In this document: positions 53,717-58,480 of the stretch, one piece after another
How the letters are laid out: every line of letters starts with the position of its first letter
How positions within the stretch are numbered: the stretch's first letter is position 1
From: Bacteroidetes bacterium UBA4416
Lineage (GTDB): Bacteria > Bacteroidota > Bacteroidia > B-17B0 > Aurantibacillaceae
Length of the DNA stretch: 58,480 bases
Assembly: GCA_002390745.1 (NCBI GenBank)
Contig: DGQK01000062.1
Coordinates: forward strand, 59,074-117,553
Direction of reading: 5' to 3'
Position numbers and translations under genes: made by a program
The notes under the pieces: model-generated
Told to the model about the DNA's origin: nothing
Seen by the model: only the letters and a program-made list of their open reading frames with translations
Database searches by the model: none

Positions 53717-55657
53717 ATGATCGCCCTCTACAAACAACACAAACATCTGTTCCTGGCTTTCCTGGTCATTACCTTTATCCTGTACGGCAATACCCTGAGA
53801 AATAAATACGCACTGGACGACGATTATGTTACTGTGACCAATTTCCCGGAAAAAGGGAAACCCTATACGCCCAACAATGAGCTTGCAGCGAAGGGCTTCG
53901 GCGGCATCGTCAAGATCTGGAAAGTGCGCTATGCCCACGACGGAGAATCCACCTTCGATTACAGGCCCGTAACAAGCTCCTCCTTTGCCATTGAATACGG
54001 CCTGTTCGGGCAAAACCCTTTTGTAAGCCACCTCATCAATGTATTGCTGTATGCCCTCAGCATCATGGTGCTGTTCTGTGTCATGATGCTTTTGTTTCAG
54101 TCGTACGAGAACAAATTGCTTCTGTCCACCCTCATCGCCTTTATCTTTCTCATTCTCCCGATCCATACCGAGGTGGTGAACAACCTCAAATGCCGCGATG
54201 AGATCCTTGCCTTCCTCTTCCCGATGATCGCCTTCTGGTATTGCCTCAAAGCCTACGAAAAGCCAAGTGCCGGCACCATTGCCCTCATCGTTTTCTTTTT
54301 CATCCTGGGCATATTCAGCAAGCGTACCTCCGCCATTTTTATCGGCATCGTTCCCCTCAGCATGGTCATGTTCCGGAAAGTAAATCTCAAGCTGGTGGCA
54401 ACAGCGCTATGCATTGTTGTCGGCTCGATCGCCATTACCACGCTCATCAAGAAAATGATCGTCACGGAACAGATCGTCCGCAAGTTCTACAGCTTTGAAA
54501 ATGCCATGCTCGTTGAAAAAGCAAGCCTTTTTGAAAAACTGGTAGCTACCATAAAGACCCTGGGCTTTTACATCAAATTCTCTTTTATCCCTTACCCGTT
54601 CCGGAATTACTACGGTACAAATGTCGTCGACCTCACTACCAGGCCCGACCTGAACCTTTTTGCCGGCATTGCTTTCCTGGGAGGAAGCACATGGTATTAC
54701 CTGAAATCGAAAAACAAGATTTTCCTGTATGGCTTCCTCCTGTTCATGGGAGGCATTTTTCCCTTCGCTAATTTAATCATCCCTGTAGCCGGTGTTGTGG
54801 GCGAGCGCCTGGCTTACAATGCCTCCTTCGGCATTGTGGTCATGGTCACCACACTGATCCTGCCTCTGTTCAGCTCCGTGAAAGATGTTTCTTTCGCTAA
54901 CCTGTTTAAAAAACCAGCCTTATACTTTATGCCCGTCATCCTGGCATACACCCTCATCATCTGGATGCGGAACACACACTGGAAAGATAAAGTAACCTTG
55001 TTTGAACATGATATTGAGCACCTGGAGCTCTCGGCAAAAGCAAACAGCATGATGGGCAACGAATACTTCGAGCAGCTGCGCACCGGAAAATCCAAATACA
55101 CCCCGCAGGTGCTGGTTGATAAAGCCCTGACCAATTACCAGACAGCCATAAAAAACGATTCCAGTTTTTATTCAGCCTACAACAATGCTGGCGTTCTCTA
55201 TTTCTCTTACCTGCAAAATCTGCCGGAGGCAGAGCGCTACATGAGACTGGCGCTTAAAGTGAGGCCGGTGTATCCGCAGGCTTATGAGAACCTCGGAAAC
55301 CTCTACAGGCACCAGAACAGAACGGAGGACGCGTTAAAGGCCTATGTCAAATGCCTCTCGCAAAATCCGAAGCAGTACAGCGCCTATATCTCTGCCATCA
55401 AACTCTGCTATACATCGGGGCAGTATGAAAAAGCCCTTGCCCTCTGCAAGGTTGCACTGATTTATTTCTCGAACGACTATTCTTTGATCGGCCAGGAAGC
55501 TGATTGCCTCTTCATGCTGAAACGAAAAAAAGAAGCCCTTGAAACCTACGAAGAGGCCTACAACCTTTCGCCAAGTAATGAACTGGCCGGGTATTTATCA
55601 GCCCAATACCTGGAGCTGGGAGACACCGCCAAATCCAACCAATACAAAACCAGATAA
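53717..55657 (+). CDS. GT-C-like membrane protein with C-terminal TPRs, TMTC-like architecture (1)
   Basis: About ten membrane helices in the first ~440 residues, with an acidic first luminal/periplasmic loop (NTLRNKYALDDDYVTV, D34-D36) as in GT-C glycosyltransferases, followed by tetratricopeptide repeats (about 475-640; AYNNAGVLYFSYLQNLPEAERY, AYENLGNLYRHQNRTEDAL, EALETYEEAYNLSP). The order matches eukaryotic TMTC O-mannosyltransferases and bacterial relatives. A lipid-linked sugar would be transferred to protein or glycan; the substrate is not known. A paralogue follows 11 bases downstream. Confidence 0.8.
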   Translation: MIALYKQHKHLFLAFLVITFILYGNTLRNKYALDDDYVTVTNFPEKGKPYTPNNELAAKGFGGIVKIWKVRYAHDGESTFDYRPVTSSSFAIEYGLFGQNPFVSHLINVLLYALSIMVLFCVMMLLFQSYENKLLLSTLIAFIFLILPIHTEVVNNLKCRDEILAFLFPMIAFWYCLKAYEKPSAGTIALIVFFFILGIFSKRTSAIFIGIVPLSMVMFRKVNLKLVATALCIVVGSIAITTLIKKMIVTEQIVRKFYSFENAMLVEKASLFEKLVATIKTLGFYIKFSFIPYPFRNYYGTNVVDLTTRPDLNLFAGIAFLGGSTWYYLKSKNKIFLYGFLLFMGGIFPFANLIIPVAGVVGERLAYNASFGIVVMVTTLILPLFSSVKDVSFANLFKKPALYFMPVILAYTLIIWMRNTHWKDKVTLFEHDIEHLELSAKANSMMGNEYFEQLRTGKSKYTPQVLVDKALTNYQTAIKNDSSFYSAYNNAGVLYFSYLQNLPEAERYMRLALKVRPVYPQAYENLGNLYRHQNRTEDALKAYVKCLSQNPKQYSAYISAIKLCYTSGQYEKALALCKVALIYFSNDYSLIGQEADCLFMLKRKKEALETYEEAYNLSPSNELAGYLSAQYLELGDTAKSNQYKTR

Positions 55658-55668
55658 CTCTAAGCCCG

Positions 55669-57549
55669 ATGATAGTTGCCGAAGGCCTGATCCGGAAACC
55701 ATTCCTGTTGTTCCTGCTGGTGTCGCTGATGCTGTATGGCAACACACTCCTCAATGGCTATGGCATCGACGATCAGTTTGTCACCGAAAACAACATCACC
55801 AATAAAGGGTTCAAATCCTTCAAAAAGATCTTTACGTCTTATTATGCCGACGACGGAAAAAACACATACGAGTATCGTCCTTTTGTAAAAGTATCCTTTG
55901 CCATCGAGCACCAGCTCTTCGGTGTAAGGCCCTGGGTGGGGCACCTCATCAACATCCTGCTGTATGCCCTCTGCCTGTTCTTACTGCACAAGGTACTCCT
56001 GCTTATCTTTTATGCCAGGCCACCGCTGTTCAGCCTCTGTATCACGCTGGTATTTGCATTTCTGCCGGTACACTCGGAAGTGGTAGCCAGCCTCAAGAAC
56101 AGGGATGTTCTTATCTGCTTCATCTGTTGCATGGGCATCGTCATCCAGGTGGATGCCTTCTTCCGCACCGGCAACTATCTTCACGTTTTGTATGCGGCAC
56201 TGCTTTCCATCGTTGGCTTTTTAACCAAGTACGACCTCCTGCCTTACCTCGTGATCGCACCTTTGATCCTGTATAAAAAACATCGCACCAGGGCCCGGAT
56301 CGTTCCTGTTCTGTCTGTGGCAGGCATTTTCCTGGCCGGCTTTTACCTGTCGAAAGCCGTAAAGCACCTCTTCCTCGACAAGTCTCTGGTCGACAGGGTG
56401 TACAATTATTCCGAGAACCCGCTGCTGTTTGACCATTCCCTGAGCCTGAAGCTTTCTACTGCCTTTAATGCCCTCGGATTTTATGCCAAGATGCTGGTCT
56501 TCCCGTCAAACATGGTTTGTTATTACGGTTACGATACCATCCCGATTCATCAGTTCTTTTCATTCTATGCGATTACGGGCATGATCCTGTTTGCCGTGAT
56601 GGTCTTTTATTTTTTCAGGCTCATCAAAACCGAACACCCTGCCTGGTATGCCATTGTATTTTCAGGTATCTCCATTTCCATGTACCTCAACATCGTAAGA
56701 CCTGTCACTGGAATTGTAGCGGAACGCTTCCTGTTCTTTGCCTCCATAGGCTTCTGCATTTTTGTGGTGCACCTTTTTTTCATGTTCCTCAACCGCAAAC
56801 AGGATTCGCCGACCCTGAAATCCGCGACTCCGGCGTTTAAAGGTCTGCTGCTGGTATTGTTGCTGGGTTACTCGGTATTTACCGTTTCGCGGAATGCTGA
56901 ATGGAAAGACAGGATCACGCTCTACGGGCATGATGTCGGAAAACGCCCTGAATCGTTACCTCTGAACCTCCTGTACAGCATGGAAATTCTATCGAACATG
57001 AACCGGCCCAACTATTTTCTGACGGAGCAAAACAAGATGAGCTACATCGAAAAAGCTACCGCAAGTTTAAACAACGTCCTGAAGCTGGATGCTGAAAATG
57101 TAACAGCCCTTCATAACCTGGGCTTTATCCGGCAAAACGTTTACAAAGATTATGCAGGCGCTATCCCCTATTACGAAAAAGCCCTCAGCAGCGATTCTAC
57201 CAAGTTCGAAAGCCAGTTCAACCTGGCGTACTGCTATTATGCGATCGGGCGTGGCGAAGAAGCGGAGAAACTGGTTATGAAACTTTATCCGGAGCACAGC
57301 GATAACCAGCCGGTGCTCGATTTGATCAACTATATTTTAATAGAAAATAAAAAATCGCGCGAAGGCATCCTTTTATTTGACGAACTGGCTAAAAAACATC
57401 CTGAAAACACCAGCATTCCTATTATCCTGGGAAATTTTTACCTGGCGCTTTCCGATACCGCAAATGCCAAAAAAGCCTATTCCAAAGCCCTGGAAATGGA
57501 CCCAAACAATGACCAACTGTTTAAAATCGTAGCTAAATTGAGTAAATAA
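55669..57549 (+). CDS. GT-C-like membrane protein with C-terminal TPRs, TMTC-like architecture (2)
   Basis: Tandem paralogue of the preceding gene with the same layout: MLYGNTLLNGYGIDDQFVTE (D34-D35) in the first loop, shared YEYRPFVKVSFAIEHQLFG and HLINILLYAL segments, and TPRs in about 480-620. Length 626. The two probably form a transcription unit and may act on different donors or acceptors, or as a heteromer. No stop or frameshift is seen. Confidence 0.8.
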   Translation: MIVAEGLIRKPFLLFLLVSLMLYGNTLLNGYGIDDQFVTENNITNKGFKSFKKIFTSYYADDGKNTYEYRPFVKVSFAIEHQLFGVRPWVGHLINILLYALCLFLLHKVLLLIFYARPPLFSLCITLVFAFLPVHSEVVASLKNRDVLICFICCMGIVIQVDAFFRTGNYLHVLYAALLSIVGFLTKYDLLPYLVIAPLILYKKHRTRARIVPVLSVAGIFLAGFYLSKAVKHLFLDKSLVDRVYNYSENPLLFDHSLSLKLSTAFNALGFYAKMLVFPSNMVCYYGYDTIPIHQFFSFYAITGMILFAVMVFYFFRLIKTEHPAWYAIVFSGISISMYLNIVRPVTGIVAERFLFFASIGFCIFVVHLFFMFLNRKQDSPTLKSATPAFKGLLLVLLLGYSVFTVSRNAEWKDRITLYGHDVGKRPESLPLNLLYSMEILSNMNRPNYFLTEQNKMSYIEKATASLNNVLKLDAENVTALHNLGFIRQNVYKDYAGAIPYYEKALSSDSTKFESQFNLAYCYYAIGRGEEAEKLVMKLYPEHSDNQPVLDLINYILIENKKSREGILLFDELAKKHPENTSIPIILGNFYLALSDTANAKKAYSKALEMDPNNDQLFKIVAKLSK

Positions 57550-57651
57550 TGCTTTTAATTTAGTAAGCTGACACAATAATGTGTACTTTTCGTTAAAATT
57601 TCTTTAATTTTAAGATTAAGTTATTTAAACTTATTTAACACACTATTTTCA

Positions 57652-58480
57652 ATGAAAAAAGTAATCCTACTCTTAGCATTATGGCTATGCTCTGCATCAA
57701 CCTTTGCCCAGCTATCGGTTGCCCCCAATCAGACCGCCACAAATCTGGCTAATTATCTGCTTGGAGGGGGAGTCACTATCAGCAACGCCGTATTAACCTG
57801 CCCGACCGGTGCCAATGCCATTTTCACGAATGGCGCCACAACCAACCTGGGACTTAACAGCGGCATTGTACTTACCACAGGATCTGCGGCAAATATTGCC
57901 AACGGAAACGGGGTAAACTCGAGCGTCAACAACGGAGCAGCCGGAATCGCTGCCCTGGCGCCTATTAGCGGTACCAGCAGTAACTATGATGGTTGTATGC
58001 TGGAGTTCGACATTAACCCCAAATGTTCGCCATTGAATATCCGCTATAAGTTTGCCTCCGAAGAATATCCCGAATATGTAAATGCCGGCTATAACGACGC
58101 CTTTGGCTTCTTCATCAGCGGGCCCAATCCTCTGGGTGGAAACTACACCAACTATAACCTGGCTGTAGTGCCCGGCACCGGGCAGCCGGTAACCATCGAC
58201 AATATTAACTCAGGCACGAACTCCGCCTATTACATTACCAACACCGGAAGTACGATCGTGTACGATGGCATGACCACCATGCTTACGGGCAGTGCCAATG
58301 TCGTTCCTTGCTCAACCTACCATTTAAGACTCGCCATTACAGATGGCGGTGACCAGTACTACGATTCGGGCGTGTTCCTCGAACAATCGGGTATTTCCTG
58401 CAACGCCCCTTCTGTAAATGCCAATAATGCAACAATTTGCGCCGGGCAGTCGACCACCTTAACGGCAACGGGCGCTTCCA
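57652..58480 (+). CDS. Secreted choice-of-anchor-L protein, 5' part
   Basis: Partial gene, 276 codons, running off the window edge. A signal peptide (KKVILLLALWLCSASTFA) is followed by a choice-of-anchor-L domain with the typical RYKFASEEYPEYVNAG and NDAFGFFISGPNP segments. The last residues (CNAPSVNANNATICAGQSTTL) begin an Ig-like repeat of the kind found in long T9SS-exported adhesins. The C-terminus, presumably with a sorting domain, is outside the window. Confidence 0.88.
   Translation, partial: MKKVILLLALWLCSASTFAQLSVAPNQTATNLANYLLGGGVTISNAVLTCPTGANAIFTNGATTNLGLNSGIVLTTGSAANIANGNGVNSSVNNGAAGIAALAPISGTSSNYDGCMLEFDINPKCSPLNIRYKFASEEYPEYVNAGYNDAFGFFISGPNPLGGNYTNYNLAVVPGTGQPVTIDNINSGTNSAYYITNTGSTIVYDGMTTMLTGSANVVPCSTYHLRLAITDGGDQYYDSGVFLEQSGISCNAPSVNANNATICAGQSTTLTATGAS

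Overview
The window reads as a chromosomal segment of a Bacteroidota bacterium, most likely in the Chitinophagaceae/Sphingobacteriia part of the phylum. The signs are two proteins ending in type IX secretion sorting domains (25-1983, 35457-36743), outer-membrane families typical of the phylum, the absence of Shine-Dalgarno sites, and promoters of the Bacteroidota form TTG-N19-TAnnTTTG, seen exactly before HU, the SCO protein and one hydroxylase gene. No tRNA, rRNA, CRISPR array, intact transposase or prophage was seen. The taxonomic placement is inferred, not proven.

Layout. 1-6026: secreted metalloprotease, DUF58 protein, HU, vWA lipoprotein, fmt. 6152-14633: a response regulator/sensor kinase pair, a DUF2490 protein on the other strand, and a complete heavy-metal RND efflux operon (outer-membrane factor, adaptor, CzcA/CusA-type pump) ending in a (GTAA)11 microsatellite. 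14716-23321: minus-strand housekeeping run ychF, TPR protein, parE, parC, waaA (KDO transferase) and a small secreted protein; the parE-parC gap carries palindromes and a transposase fossil. 23604-28762: transketolase split into two genes with a vWA gene between the halves, rlmH, a DUF4783 protein and nadC. 28940-36743: a 38-residue Cys-rich membrane protein, two divergent GH16-like proteins (one with a degraded active site), a GT39-like membrane glycosyltransferase, a fused alpha/beta 2-oxoacid dehydrogenase E1, and a T9SS Asp-box protein. 36790-41972: DUF1572 protein, pyrG, a KirBac-type potassium channel divergent from SCO/TlpA genes, and a SET-domain protein.

41976-53015 is the accessory core and the most interesting part. 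It holds four sulfotransferases, two Fe(II)/2-oxoglutarate hydroxylases of the aspartyl/asparaginyl beta-hydroxylase family, and a tightly overlapping six-gene operon: KAS III, acyl carrier protein, second KAS III, SDR reductase, GT2 glycosyltransferase and GNAT acyltransferase. A reasonable inference is a pathway that builds a short 3-oxo/3-hydroxyacyl group on a dedicated ACP, attaches it to an amino sugar or lipid-linked sugar, and further modifies the product by hydroxylation and sulfation. Nothing in the window proves the product.

53206-58480: a small secreted protein with a strong terminator, two tandem polytopic GT-C/TPR proteins resembling the TMTC architecture, and the 5' part of a secreted choice-of-anchor-L protein that runs off the window.
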